From positions 1 through 7,904 of the forward strand of contig JABFXT010000207.1 of assembly GCA_013361595.1 (NCBI GenBank): a stretch of DNA of 7,904 nucleotides. The letters run 5' to 3'. Every line of letters starts with the position of its first letter. Position 1 is the first letter of the stretch. Under the pieces are notes generated by a model. It was not told where the DNA came from. It did not search any database and saw only the letters and a list, made by a program, of their open reading frames with translations. Made by a program: the position numbers and the translations under genes. This document shows, piece by piece, positions 1 to 6,423 of this stretch. Source of the DNA: Nocardia sp. GTDB lineage: Bacteria > Actinomycetota > Actinomycetes > Mycobacteriales > Mycobacteriaceae.

Positions 1-264
1 ACCTGCTGGGATCCGCTCGCTCAGTTGATACTGCGCACGACCGGGCCACCGATGTGGTGGCTGCTCACCGTGGCGGACGCGGCAGCCGCTGTTCCCGGTG
101 CGGCGCTCGCGGTCCCCGGTGGATCGTCCGGTGGCCTGTCGGCCGGGATCTTCGCGGCCGGGGTGATCGCGGCGCTGCGAATGCGCCGGGCCCGGCGGAT
201 ACTGGCGGCCGTGGCAATCGGACTCCTCGTCGCATACCTGGTCCTGGTTCTCCGGTTCGGCTGA
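1..264 (+). CDS. ComEC/Rec2-type competence membrane protein, C-terminal end (5' truncated)
   Basis: This is the last 87 residues of a protein that begins before the window; the frame is open from base 1. ComEC is the inner-membrane channel thought to carry transforming single-stranded DNA into the cytoplasm. The visible part has the family-like stretch around residues 19-40 (a WW pair, then an Ala-rich VADAAAAVPGA run and VPGG). A hydrophobic segment follows at about 48-60, then a basic loop RMRRARR (60-66), then a final hydrophobic helix (about 67-84) ending RFG. Positive charge between two helices fits an integral membrane protein. The protein stops straight after the helix, so the C-terminal metallo-beta-lactamase domain of longer ComEC proteins is absent, as I recall for mycobacterial forms. 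Its position upstream of holA matches the actinobacterial comEA-comEC-holA order. The assignment rests on this short tail plus synteny, so another polytopic protein is not excluded. Confidence 0.62.
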   Translation, partial: TCWDPLAQLILRTTGPPMWWLLTVADAAAAVPGAALAVPGGSSGGLSAGIFAAGVIAALRMRRARRILAAVAIGLLVAYLVLVLRFG

Positions 265-351
265 ACCGCTCGGCCGCCGAACACAGACCGGAAATCCACG
301 GGCGCCCGGGCTCGGCCGGGTCAGGGACGAAAACCGCCGACAACACTACGG

Positions 352-380
352 TTGCGGTCCGCGGCCGCGTACTCGATCAT
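352..380 (+). promoter_or_regulatory. Candidate promoter for the SRPBCC gene
   Basis: TTGCGG at 352-357 and GATCAT at 375-380 are separated by 17 nt, a sigma-A-like arrangement with a GANNNT -10 element. Transcription would start near 387, about 47 nt before the GTG at 434. This is a pattern match only; transcription from the comEC side is equally possible. Confidence 0.3.
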
Positions 381-433
381 TACCCGATGCGGCGCACGAT
401 TCGAGCGGCCGATGAGCTGTCCGGAGTGGAGCC

Positions 434-907
434 GTGCTCGTTCACCATGTGGAGAAGACTCTCACCCGGCTGGTGCCCGGGTCGCGGACCGACGTCCGGG
501 ATTTCTACCGGGACCTGACGAAACTGGGGCGGATACATCCGCTCGTCGTCGGTGTGGAACAACTACCGGACAGCGCCGACGGCGGTCGGCGCGTGCGCCA
601 CTACCGGGTGACCGATCGGATACCGTTCGGGCCGTTCGCCGGCCGGATCACCTACCGGGTGCGGAGCCGGGAGACCGAGGACGGAGACCTCGTCGTCGAC
701 GCCTATCAGTTCCCGCGAATCCACGTGCACGGTGAAGTGGAGTTCGCCGAACAGGATTCGGGCACACTGGTCACCGAACGATTGCGGCTCGGCGCTCCGT
801 GGGGACTGCTGGGGACCGTCCAGCGCCGCGGTATCGCCGCCCACATCACGATGCTCGACAATCTCCACCACCTGTTCGACACCTCTTCGGCGGGCGGGAG
901 CCGATGA
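434..907 (+). CDS. SRPBCC-fold (START/polyketide-cyclase-like) protein
   Basis: This encodes a 157-residue protein whose length and pattern fit the SRPBCC superfamily, small helix-grip proteins that bind hydrophobic ligands in a cavity; substrates vary widely and cannot be predicted here. An N-terminal strand (HHVEKTL) leads into a helix with [16 protein letters not shown] (23-38), typical of the 'distance to target' region where such proteins carry V..FY......HP. Alternating hydrophobic strands follow at about 53-60, 70-78, 86-104 and 111-119. A long C-terminal helix (about 123-149) contains [21 protein letters not shown], the cavity-closing helix of this fold. There is no signal peptide or membrane segment. 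The GTG at 434 is chosen because GGAG motifs lie just upstream (423-431) and the first strand begins immediately. It sits 169 bp after comEC and 160 bp before holA. The superfamily is likely; the biochemical role is unknown. Confidence 0.8.
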   Translation: MLVHHVEKTLTRLVPGSRTDVRDFYRDLTKLGRIHPLVVGVEQLPDSADGGRRVRHYRVTDRIPFGPFAGRITYRVRSRETEDGDLVVDAYQFPRIHVHGEVEFAEQDSGTLVTERLRLGAPWGLLGTVQRRGIAAHITMLDNLHHLFDTSSAGGSR

Positions 908-1071
908 AAGCCTCGGCCGACGAGCCGGATTCCGGCGTCCCCGCGGCGGCGGACTGCTATCGCCCGGAGTCGTGGCGCTGTGGGGACGAGACTCGGACCG
1001 GCGGATATCGCCGACGGCGGATCGACGCTGCCCGAAACGGCCCGGCCCACCCAGTACCATCGGACCCGTGA
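904..1071 (+). CDS. Doubtful small ORF bridging the SRPBCC gene and holA
   Basis: A 55-codon ORF starts at ATG 904, overlapping the SRPBCC stop as ATGA, and stops at TGA 1069-1071, overlapping the holA GTG as GTGA. A GGGAG lies at 896-900, only 3 nt before the ATG. Such four-base overlaps are the usual sign of translational coupling. Against it, the product ([11 protein letters not shown] at the start, then an Arg/Pro-rich second half with RRRR) resembles no family I know, has no predicted fold, and its third-position G/C falls clearly in the second half. By hand I count about 76% G/C at third positions, lower than the flanking genes appear. It may be a true small coupling peptide or chance in a GC-rich spacer. 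Apart from this ORF, the 908-1067 spacer shows only the holA promoter candidate. Confidence 0.22.
   Translation: MKASADEPDSGVPAAADCYRPESWRCGDETRTGGYRRRRIDAARNGPAHPVPSDP
1055..1060 (+). promoter_or_regulatory. Candidate -10 box for leaderless holA transcript
   Basis: TACCAT matches the actinobacterial TANNNT -10 element and lies exactly 7 nt before the holA GTG. Transcription would then begin at or next to the start codon, giving a leaderless mRNA. No ribosome binding site precedes the GTG, which agrees with this. No recognisable -35 hexamer is seen about 17 nt upstream (CCGAAA at 1032-1037). Confidence 0.42.
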
Positions 1072-2039
1072 GCGAGCGACCTGCGGCGGTGCATCTGGTT
1101 CTGGGGGAAGAGGAACTGCTGATCCAGCGGGCGGTAGCCGAGGTGACCGCGCAGGTGCGCGCGGTCGCACCCGATCCCGCGTCGGTACCGGTGGACCGGC
1201 TGCGCGCCGGCGACGCCAGTAGTGCGGAGCTGGCGGAGCTGCTGAGTCCCTCACTGTTCGCCGAGGATCGGGTGATCATTCTCGAATCCGCGGACCAGGC
1301 CGGTAAGGACGCCGTCGCGGTGATCTCCGAGGCCGCGGCGACACCGCCGGACGGGGTGGTGCTGGTGGTGGTGCACAGCGGGGGCGGTCGCGCCAAAGCA
1401 CTGGCACCCGCGCTGCGCAAGGGGGGCGCGGTCGTGCACGAATGCGCGAAGCTCACCAAATCCGCGGAGCGGGCCGAATTCGTCCGGTCGGAATTCCGGA
1501 CCGCCGGGGTCCGGGTCGGCGCCGATGTGGTGCAGGCGGTCCTGGACGCGGTGGGGTCGGAGCTACGCGAACTCGCGGCGGCCTGCTCACAGCTGGTCGC
1601 CGACACCGGGGGCGCGCTCGATGTCGCGGCGGTGCGCCGGTACTACTCCGGTAAAGCGGAGGTTTCCGGATTCGAGGTGGCCGATCTGACGGTCGCCGGA
1701 AACCGGGCGGGGGCGGTGGAGGCGCTGCGCTGGGCGCAGGACCGGGGGGTACCGCATGTGGTGCTGGCCGACGCGCTGGCCGATTCCGTGCACACCATCG
1801 CGAAGGTGGGCTCCGCGGGCCGCGGCGACCCGTTCAAGCTCGCGGGTCCGCTGGGCATGCCGCCGTGGAAGGTCAAGAAGGCGCAGGGACAGGCCCGGGG
1901 CTGGACTCCGGCCACCATCGGGTCGGCGCTGCAGGTCGTTGCGACACTGAACGCCGATGTCAAAGGTGGCGCGGCCGACTCCGGGTTCGCACTCGAGGAC
2001 GCCGTTCTGAAGCTGCTCGCTCTGCACGGGCGCAGCTGA
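1068..2039 (+). CDS. holA: DNA polymerase III subunit delta
   Basis: This 323-residue protein has the usual length for the delta subunit of the clamp loader, which opens the beta sliding clamp and loads it onto primed DNA at the replication fork. It starts with the family signature [15 protein letters not shown] (9-23), the remnant of the AAA+ nucleotide fold. [15 protein letters not shown] (58-72) corresponds to the conserved segment after the first helix pair. The middle carries strands and helices of the AAA+-like domain, including [11 protein letters not shown]. The C-terminal helical collar ends with [21 protein letters not shown], matching the D.K.G......LE..LL.L pattern typical of delta. 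The GTG at 1068 is preferred because the GEEELL motif begins a dozen residues later; farther-upstream starts would overlap the SRPBCC gene. No Shine-Dalgarno is present. The position downstream of comEC matches M. tuberculosis as I recall it. Confidence 0.95.
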   Translation: MSERPAAVHLVLGEEELLIQRAVAEVTAQVRAVAPDPASVPVDRLRAGDASSAELAELLSPSLFAEDRVIILESADQAGKDAVAVISEAAATPPDGVVLVVVHSGGGRAKALAPALRKGGAVVHECAKLTKSAERAEFVRSEFRTAGVRVGADVVQAVLDAVGSELRELAAACSQLVADTGGALDVAAVRRYYSGKAEVSGFEVADLTVAGNRAGAVEALRWAQDRGVPHVVLADALADSVHTIAKVGSAGRGDPFKLAGPLGMPPWKVKKAQGQARGWTPATIGSALQVVATLNADVKGGAADSGFALEDAVLKLLALHGRS

Positions 2040-2042
2040 CGG

Positions 2043-2061
2043 ACCGGCCGATGGGGCCGGT
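2043..2061. terminator. Hairpin between convergent holA and the 81-aa gene
   Basis: A perfect 7-bp stem, ACCGGCC (2043-2049) with GGCCGGT (2055-2061), encloses a 5-nt loop. It lies 3 nt after the holA stop and 14 nt from the stop of the opposing gene. There is no T-run on either side, so it is either a U-less actinobacterial terminator serving both genes or an RNA-stabilising hairpin. Confidence 0.55.
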
Positions 2062-2075
2062 GGAGGAGGGAAGCG

Positions 2076-2321
2076 CTATTCGACGGCGCTGAGCTCCAGG
2101 GCTTCTTCGGCCGCCTCGTCGTAGCGGCCGTCCCACTCCTCGTAGACGGGGGTCTCCTCGTCCCTGGTGACCATCCAGACCACCACGTGACCGCCGTCGT
2201 CGTCGGCCGGGGCCAGCACGTTCTCGATCTTCACTCCGATACCGAGGACCTCGGCGGCGCGGATCACGCCGGGCAGGTCTTCGGCTTGGACTACCGATTG
2301 GTTCGCATACACCGTAACCAT
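2076..2321 (-). CDS. Small acidic protein of unknown function (81 aa)
   Basis: I do not recognise this family. The product is 81 residues with no signal peptide or membrane segment. An N-terminal strand MVTVYANQSVV is followed by an acidic helix EDLPGVIRAAEVLGIGVKIENV (about 14-35). An acidic turn DDDGG, a hydrophobic strand HVVVWMVTRDEE (45-56) and a helical tail rich in Glu (61-78) complete it. The alternation suggests a small alpha/beta fold. The base pattern is clearly coding and matches its neighbours. Two in-frame upstream ATGs exist (2330 and 2366). The start at 2321 is preferred because TAGCAT lies exactly 7 nt before it, as in leaderless genes, and the folded part begins there. It lies downstream of rpsT on the same strand but beyond the rpsT terminator, so it probably has its own promoter. 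Confidence 0.78.
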   Translation of the reverse strand: MVTVYANQSVVQAEDLPGVIRAAEVLGIGVKIENVLAPADDDGGHVVVWMVTRDEETPVYEEWDGRYDEAAEEALELSAVE

Positions 2322-2328
2322 GCGCCGC

Positions 2329-2334
2329 ATGCTA
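2329..2334 (-). promoter_or_regulatory. Candidate -10 box for leaderless 81-aa gene
   Basis: On the minus strand TAGCAT (a TANNNT element) ends 7 nt before the ATG at 2321, the same spacing as the holA candidate. The box overlaps the alternative upstream ATG at 2330, which would exclude that codon from the message. No clear -35 or ribosome binding site is visible. Confidence 0.42.
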
Positions 2335-2410
2335 CGGCAGGAACCATGCGCCCGGCTCGGCGCCATCCGGGATCACCGGGAAATGCGGTGCTGACCGGGG
2401 ATGGACACAC

Positions 2411-2445
2411 GAAAAGCCGCCGTGGTCCTCAATGCCGCGGCGGCT
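2411..2445 (-). terminator. Rho-independent terminator of rpsT
   Basis: Read on the minus strand, AGCCGCCG (2445-2438) pairs with CGGCGGCT (2422-2415), an 8-bp GC-rich stem with a 15-nt loop. It is followed at once by TTTTC (the stem's last T plus 2414-2411). It starts about 25 nt after the rpsT stop. This is the only classical stem plus T-run terminator in the window. Confidence 0.72.
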
Positions 2446-2469
2446 GCTGTCCGAAAAGAGTTCGGAAGA

Positions 2470-2730
2470 TCAGAGCTTGTTGAGAGCGGTCGCCATCGCC
2501 GACTTCTTGTTGGCGGCCTGGTTGGCGTGGATAACGCCCTTGGAGGCGGCCTTGTCGAGCTTGCGGCTCACGAAACGCAGGCGCTCGGCGGCGGCGTCCT
2601 TGTCGCCGGCCGCGGCGGCGGTCCGGAAGGAGCGGATGTGGGTGCGCAGCTCGGACTTCACTGACTGGTTGCGCTGACGCGCCGCCTCGTTGGTGCGGAT
2701 CCGCTTGATCTGAGACTTGATATTGGCCAC
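2470..2730 (-). CDS. rpsT: 30S ribosomal protein S20
   Basis: The 86-residue basic protein is S20, which binds 16S rRNA in the body and foot of the small subunit. The family's opening is clear: [21 protein letters not shown] (1-21, with V read as initiator Met), then [16 protein letters not shown]. The conserved C-terminal helix contains [28 protein letters not shown] (59-86) with the K.G.IH.N.A.RKKS pattern. The length is normal and it is all-helical and Lys/Arg-rich. The GTG at 2730 is chosen because AGAGGA (2743-2738 on the minus strand) is a good Shine-Dalgarno 7 nt upstream and the protein homology begins exactly there; longer in-frame starts add unrelated sequence. The gene is monocistronic, closed by a strong terminator. 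Confidence 0.97.
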   Translation of the reverse strand: MANIKSQIKRIRTNEAARQRNQSVKSELRTHIRSFRTAAAAGDKDAAAERLRFVSRKLDKAASKGVIHANQAANKKSAMATALNKL

Positions 2731-2845
2731 GCCGGTATCCTCTGATTCCTGTCTGGTTCGGTCGGAAAGTCTGTGTGCACCCCCGCCCTGGTGCTCATCC
2801 ACGGGGGGAAACAACCGGGCACGGGGTAGGCAACGCCGATTGGCC

Positions 2846-2874
2846 AGGTTACCAGCACCGGGCGGTGCGGCGAA
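2846..2874 (-). promoter_or_regulatory. Candidate rpsT promoter
   Basis: On the minus strand TTCGCC (2874-2869) and TAACCT (2851-2846) are 17 nt apart. The start site would be near 2839, giving rpsT a leader of about 110 nt. The -35 match is poor. The leader contains a short GCACC...GGTGC hairpin (about 2777-2795), too weak to call a regulatory structure. Confidence 0.28.
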
Positions 2875-2891
2875 ATCGTGGGCGGATCGTC

Positions 2892-2912
2892 ACATCGTGG
2901 GTGGACCGATGT
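2892..2912. promoter_or_regulatory. Inverted repeat beside the aquaporin promoter (operator-like)
   Basis: ACATCG (2892-2897) and CGATGT (2907-2912) form a perfect 6-bp inverted repeat with a 9-nt spacer, ending 2 nt before the candidate -35 of the aquaporin promoter. Half-site spacing of 15 bp and this placement would suit an activator or a repressor. I do not recognise the motif, and chance is not excluded. Confidence 0.3.
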
Positions 2913-2914
2913 CG

Positions 2915-2943
2915 TTGTCCGGATCGAACCTCGCGCGTAACGT
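2915..2943 (+). promoter_or_regulatory. Candidate promoter for the aquaporin gene
   Basis: TTGTCC (2915-2920) and TAACGT (2938-2943) are separated by exactly 17 nt, a good sigma-A-like pair for a high-GC actinobacterium. Transcription would start near 2950, giving a leader of about 95 nt. The 314-bp stretch between rpsT and the aquaporin holds this promoter, the rpsT promoter candidate and the inverted repeat at 2892-2912. I see no gene in it. Confidence 0.45.
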
Positions 2944-3044
2944 CGCCCGCGATCAGCGTAGAAGTTTTCCCAGCAGGACCCAGGTTTCCCGGTGTGCGTC
3001 CCGGTAACAGAGCGGGGCGGCGATCCTCTCGGAAGGCGGACGGT

Positions 3045-3839
3045 ATGTCTCCCACTGCGCAGGAAAAGGAAGCGATCCTCGAGGGCGTGGAACCAGCGGT
3101 TCCGTCCGACCCCAAGAAATGGGCCGCCGAAGCGCTCGGCACATTCGTGCTGGTGATGGGCGGTGTGGGAACAGCGGTACTGGCCGGGGAGAAGGTGGGG
3201 CCGCTCGGCGTGGCGCTGGCTTTCGGCCTGTCCCTGCTGGTCCTGGTGTACGCCATCGGGCCGGTATCGGGTTGCCATGTGAACCCGGCCGTCACGGTCG
3301 GTCAGTTCCTCATGGGCCGGCTGTCACCGGTCAGCGCCGTGGGCTACATCATCGCCCAGGTGGTGGGTGGACTCGTGGCGGGTCTGGTGTTGTTCGCGCT
3401 CGCGAAGAATCTGCCGTCCTACGATCGCGCCGCCGACGGGCTGGGGGCCAACGGCTGGGGTTCGCACAGTCCGTCGGCGGTGACCGGTCCCGCGGGGGAG
3501 GTGGTGATCCAGAACGGTTACGGCGTGGCCGCCATGATCATCGTCGAGGTGATGCTGACCGCGTTGCTGGTCTTCGTGGTGCTGGCCGCGACCGATCGCA
3601 TCTCCGAGATCCCGCAGGCGGGTCTGGCCATCGGTTTCACGCTGGCGGTGATCCATCTGATCTCGATCCCGGTCGACAACACCTCGGTCAACCCGGCCCG
3701 CAGTCTGGCGGTCGCCCCCTTCCAGGACGGCGCCCTGGGGCAGCTGTGGGCGTTCATCCTGTTCCCGTTGATCGGTGGCGTGCTGGGCGCACTGGTGTAC
3801 GGGGCGCTGTTCGGGCGTTCCCGCGAACTGGAGGCCTGA
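3045..3839 (+). CDS. Aquaporin, AqpZ-like (MIP family)
   Basis: This 264-residue integral membrane protein conducts water across the cytoplasmic membrane. Both pore-forming NPA boxes are intact: HVNPAVTVG (NPA at 80-82) and SVNPARSL (NPA at 216-218). Aligned by eye with E. coli AqpZ, the four selectivity-filter residues are all present: Phe60, His204 (in HLISIPV), Thr213 and Arg219. This narrow, water-selective set argues against a glycerol facilitator. Six membrane helices are evident (about 29-48, 53-75, 94-120, 158-182, 192-210, 232-256). QVVGGLVAGLVLFALA, ASNG-like GANGWGSHSP and the final GALVYGALF resemble AqpZ closely. Before the first helix there is a hydrophilic acidic tail of about 25 residues, longer than in AqpZ. 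ATG 3045 is chosen because GGAAGG (3031-3036) lies 8 nt upstream. The gene is a single transcription unit, convergent with the PemK-like gene 15 bp away. Confidence 0.95.
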   Translation: MSPTAQEKEAILEGVEPAVPSDPKKWAAEALGTFVLVMGGVGTAVLAGEKVGPLGVALAFGLSLLVLVYAIGPVSGCHVNPAVTVGQFLMGRLSPVSAVGYIIAQVVGGLVAGLVLFALAKNLPSYDRAADGLGANGWGSHSPSAVTGPAGEVVIQNGYGVAAMIIVEVMLTALLVFVVLAATDRISEIPQAGLAIGFTLAVIHLISIPVDNTSVNPARSLAVAPFQDGALGQLWAFILFPLIGGVLGALVYGALFGRSRELEA

Positions 3840-3864
3840 TCCGCCGGTCGCCCGTCAGCTCCAG
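3828..3864. terminator. Inverted repeat spanning both convergent stop codons
   Basis: CTGGAG-GC-CTGA (3828-3839) pairs with TCAG-CTCCAG (3855-3864), ten base pairs with a 2-nt bulge. The loop is exactly the 15-nt intergenic gap, and each arm contains one gene's TGA. It lacks a T-run. Its position suggests a bidirectional terminator or end-protecting hairpin shared by the aquaporin and PemK-like transcripts. Confidence 0.42.
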
Positions 3865-4424
3865 CGGTATTCGCGGACGAGCCGGTGGGCGACCAGATCG
3901 AACAGTTTGCGCGGGAGAATGGCGCCCTCGCGCCGGATGCCGTCCTCGGGGACGTCGAGCACCCGGTCCAGCCGCACCCAGCTGTCGCGGCCCTGATGGT
4001 CCCAGGTGCCCGCGCCGATCCCGATCCAGTCCGGATCGTTACCGCGTACGGGGTTCGAGCTGAGCATGAGTCCGAGCAGGGTGTCGCTGTCGCGTCCGAC
4101 GACCAGCACCGGCCGGTCCTTGCCGTTGTTCGGGTCCTCCTCGAAGGGCACCCAGGTCCAGACGATCTCCCCGGGGTCGGCGCGGCCGTCCAGTTGGGGG
4201 GCGTAGACGACACGACGCGCGCGCTGGGCCGTCGGCACCGGGGTCGAGGCGGCGGGGCGTACCGGGATACCGCCCGGCCGGGCGGGCCGGCGGCCTTCGG
4301 CCGGACCCCGCCGGTCGAGCAGGGCTCCGATCAACCGCGGCGCCTGCCTTTTGACGATCTTCGGACCCTGTTGTTTCGCGATCGCGGTGAGTTGCTTGCC
4401 GAGACTGTTCCAACTTCGGGCCAT
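3855..4424 (-). CDS. PemK/MazF-fold protein with basic N-terminal extension (orphan)
   Basis: The 189-residue protein has two parts. Residues 1-40 are basic and helical (KQLTAIAKQQGPKIVKRQAPRLIGALLDRR), followed by a Pro/Ala/Arg linker to about 70. Residues 83-183 look like a PemK/MazF domain. GEIVWTWVPFEEDPNNGKDRPVLVVGRD corresponds to the G.I..V..P.......K.RPVLVV core, with Arg104 at the catalytic arginine position. LGLMLSSN (117-124) offers Ser122/123 at the place of the catalytic Thr/Ser, and RLDRVLDVPE resembles the later conserved strand. MazF-type proteins are usually mRNA-cutting toxins paired with an antitoxin, but no antitoxin gene lies on either side. M. tuberculosis has, as I recall, a similar 189-aa protein (Rv2405) divergent from lepA, so this is probably a conserved chromosomal gene rather than a mobile toxin. 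Whether it cuts RNA is unknown. ATG 4424 has no Shine-Dalgarno; a -10 box lies 6 nt upstream. Confidence 0.82.
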   Translation of the reverse strand: MARSWNSLGKQLTAIAKQQGPKIVKRQAPRLIGALLDRRGPAEGRRPARPGGIPVRPAASTPVPTAQRARRVVYAPQLDGRADPGEIVWTWVPFEEDPNNGKDRPVLVVGRDSDTLLGLMLSSNPVRGNDPDWIGIGAGTWDHQGRDSWVRLDRVLDVPEDGIRREGAILPRKLFDLVAHRLVREYRWS

Positions 4425-4430
4425 CTCAGG

Positions 4431-4436
4431 AGAATA
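4431..4436 (-). promoter_or_regulatory. Candidate -10 box for leaderless PemK-like gene
   Basis: On the minus strand TATTCT, the best TANNNT match in the region, ends 6 nt before the ATG at 4424. The intervening CCTGAG is not a ribosome binding site. Transcription would start at or next to the ATG. Confidence 0.45.
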
Positions 4437-4557
4437 ACGTCACCCCGCCACCGGCGATATCGGCTCCGCCGGGTCGCGGCGGGACCTGGGCGGTAGTGGA
4501 CGGGGCCCAGCATGGGACGATGGTCGGCAGTACGCCCGATACCCCATGAGGAGTGGA
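4437..4557. promoter_or_regulatory. Divergent control region between the PemK-like gene and lepA
   Basis: This gap must carry the lepA promoter, but I find no convincing -35/-10 pair on the plus strand. It contains two short GC-rich inverted repeats, CCGGCG/CGCCGG (4451-4456 with 4467-4472) and CTGGGC/GCCCAG (4486-4491 with 4505-4510), which could be hairpins in a lepA leader or chance. AGGAG at 4549-4553 is the likely ribosome binding site for the GTG at 4558. Confidence 0.3.
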
Positions 4558-6423
4558 GTGCCCGCCAGCTTCGCCGATACGACGTTCACCGATCCGTCGC
4601 GGATCCGGAACTTCTGCATCATCGCGCATATCGATCACGGCAAGTCGACGCTGGCCGACCGGATGTTGCAGCTGACCGGTGTCGTGGAGGACCGGCAGAT
4701 GCGTGCGCAATACCTGGACCGCATGGATATCGAGCGGGAACGCGGTATCACCATCAAGGCCCAGAACGTGCGGTTGCCCTGGGTACCGCGATCCGGAGAG
4801 CACGAGGGCGAGGATTTCGTCCTGCACCTGATCGATACCCCGGGTCACGTCGATTTCACCTACGAGGTATCGCGGGCGTTGGAAGCGTGCGAGGGCGCGA
4901 TTCTGCTCGTGGACGCCGCCCAGGGGATCGAGGCGCAGACGCTGGCGAACCTGTACCTGGCGCTGGACAAGGACCTGGAGATCATCCCGGTTCTGAACAA
5001 GATCGACCTGCCGGCCGCGGATCCGGAGCGCTACGCGGCCGAACTCGCCCATATCGTCGGTTGCGAGCCCGAGGATGTGCTGCGCGTCTCCGGTAAGACC
5101 GGGGTGGGCGTGACCGAACTCCTGGACCGGGTGATCGAGCGGGTGCCGGCTCCGGTGGGCGACGCCGACGCTCCGGCACGCGCCATGATCTTCGATTCGG
5201 TCTATGACACCTACCGGGGCGTCGTGACCTATGTCCGCGTGGTGGACGGCAAGCTCACCCCGCGCGAGAAGATCAAGATGATGTCCACCGGCGCCACTCA
5301 CGAACTCCTGGAGATCGGGATCGTCTCACCGGAACCCAAACCCACTCAGGGGCTGGGTGTCGGCGAGGTCGGCTATCTGATCACTGGTGTGAAGGATGTC
5401 CGGCAGTCGAAGGTCGGCGATACCGTCACCGCCGCCCGCAACGGTGCCGACAACCCCCTCACCGGCTACCGCGAACCGCGGCCGATGGTGTACTCCGGGC
5501 TGTACCCGGTGGACGGCTCCGACTACCCGGATCTGCGGGACGCCCTGGACAAGTTGCAGCTCAACGATGCCGCGCTGACCTATGTTCCGGAGACCTCGGT
5601 GGCGCTGGGCTTCGGGTTCCGCTGTGGTTTCCTCGGGCTGCTGCACATGGAGATCACCCGGGAGCGCCTGCAGCGCGAATTCGATCTCGAGCTGATCTCC
5701 ACGGCCCCGAACGTGGTGTACCGCGTGGTGATCGAGGACGGTACCGAACATATCGTCACCAATCCGTCGTACTGGCCGGAAGGCAAGATACGCAACGTTT
5801 TCGAGCCGGTCGTCAAGGTCACCATCATCACGCCGAGCGAGTTCATCGGTGCCGTCATGGAACTGTGCCAGTCGCGGCGCGGTGATCTCGGTGGGATGGA
5901 CTACCTGTCGGAAACCCGGGTGGAACTGCGCTACACCCTGCCGTTGGCCGAGATCATCTTCGATTTCTTCGATTCGCTGAAATCGCGTACCCGCGGCTAT
6001 GCCTCGCTGGACTACGAGGAAGCCGGTGAGCAGGAATCGCAGCTGGTGAAGGTGGATATCCTGTTGCAGGGTGAGGCGGTCGACGCGTTCAGTGCCATCG
6101 TGCACCGCGACGGTGCCCAGTCCTACGGGAACAAGATGACCACCAAGCTGCGCGAACTGATCCCGCGCCAGCAGTTCGAGGTGCCGATCCAGGCCGCCAT
6201 CGGTTCGAAGATCATCGCCCGCGAGAACATTCGCGCCATCCGCAAGGACGTGCTGGCGAAATGCTACGGCGGTGACATCAGCCGGAAGCGCAAGCTGCTG
6301 GAGAAGCAGAAGGAAGGCAAGAAGCGGATGAAGACGATCGGCCGGGTCGACGTCCCGCAGGAGGCCTTCGTCGCGGCCCTGTCGTCGGATGCCCAGTCCG
6401 ATAAGCCGAAGGACAAGAAGTAG
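4558..6423 (+). CDS. lepA: Elongation factor 4 (back-translocating GTPase LepA)
   Basis: The 621-residue protein is LepA/EF4, a ribosome-binding GTPase implicated in back-translocation, translation under stress and 30S assembly. The GTPase motifs are intact: P-loop AHIDHGKST (23-31), switch I ERGITIKA (61-68), DTPGH (93-97, with the catalytic-type His97), NKID (147-150) and SGKTGVG (178-184). Domain II follows from about 205, then two EF-G-like domains ([17 protein letters not shown]; the region around [18 protein letters not shown]). Last comes the EF4-specific C-terminal domain, with [18 protein letters not shown], the [16 protein letters not shown] block and a lysine-rich tail ending DKKK. 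GTG 4558 is preferred because AGGAG lies 4 nt before it and [10 protein letters not shown] aligns with the usual actinobacterial start. An in-frame ATG at 4546 would add four residues but has no ribosome binding site. The gene is divergent from the PemK-like gene, as I recall for M. tuberculosis. Confidence 0.97.
   Translation: MPASFADTTFTDPSRIRNFCIIAHIDHGKSTLADRMLQLTGVVEDRQMRAQYLDRMDIERERGITIKAQNVRLPWVPRSGEHEGEDFVLHLIDTPGHVDFTYEVSRALEACEGAILLVDAAQGIEAQTLANLYLALDKDLEIIPVLNKIDLPAADPERYAAELAHIVGCEPEDVLRVSGKTGVGVTELLDRVIERVPAPVGDADAPARAMIFDSVYDTYRGVVTYVRVVDGKLTPREKIKMMSTGATHELLEIGIVSPEPKPTQGLGVGEVGYLITGVKDVRQSKVGDTVTAARNGADNPLTGYREPRPMVYSGLYPVDGSDYPDLRDALDKLQLNDAALTYVPETSVALGFGFRCGFLGLLHMEITRERLQREFDLELISTAPNVVYRVVIEDGTEHIVTNPSYWPEGKIRNVFEPVVKVTIITPSEFIGAVMELCQSRRGDLGGMDYLSETRVELRYTLPLAEIIFDFFDSLKSRTRGYASLDYEEAGEQESQLVKVDILLQGEAVDAFSAIVHRDGAQSYGNKMTTKLRELIPRQQFEVPIQAAIGSKIIARENIRAIRKDVLAKCYGGDISRKRKLLEKQKEGKKRMKTIGRVDVPQEAFVAALSSDAQSDKPKDKK

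Noticed and set aside
305..320. CCCGG/CCGGG hairpin as a comEC terminator
   Set aside because: A 5-bp stem with no T-run in a GC-rich spacer is easily expected by chance.
732..1067. In-frame upstream extension of holA
   Set aside because: It would overlap the SRPBCC gene by about 175 bases and adds 112 residues without delta homology; the GTG at 1068 fits the family length.
563..1606. 347-codon minus-strand open frame over the SRPBCC gene and holA
   Set aside because: Its Ser/Thr/Arg/Ala-rich composition is typical of an antisense frame in high-GC DNA; both plus-strand genes are well supported.
2731..2814. 28-residue N-terminal extension of rpsT from ATG 2814
   Set aside because: It is unrelated to S20, and a good ribosome binding site lies directly before the GTG at 2730.
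3119..4063. 314-codon plus-strand frame overlapping the aquaporin
   Set aside because: The Arg/Gly-rich product reads through the aquaporin in another frame; the aquaporin has intact NPA motifs.
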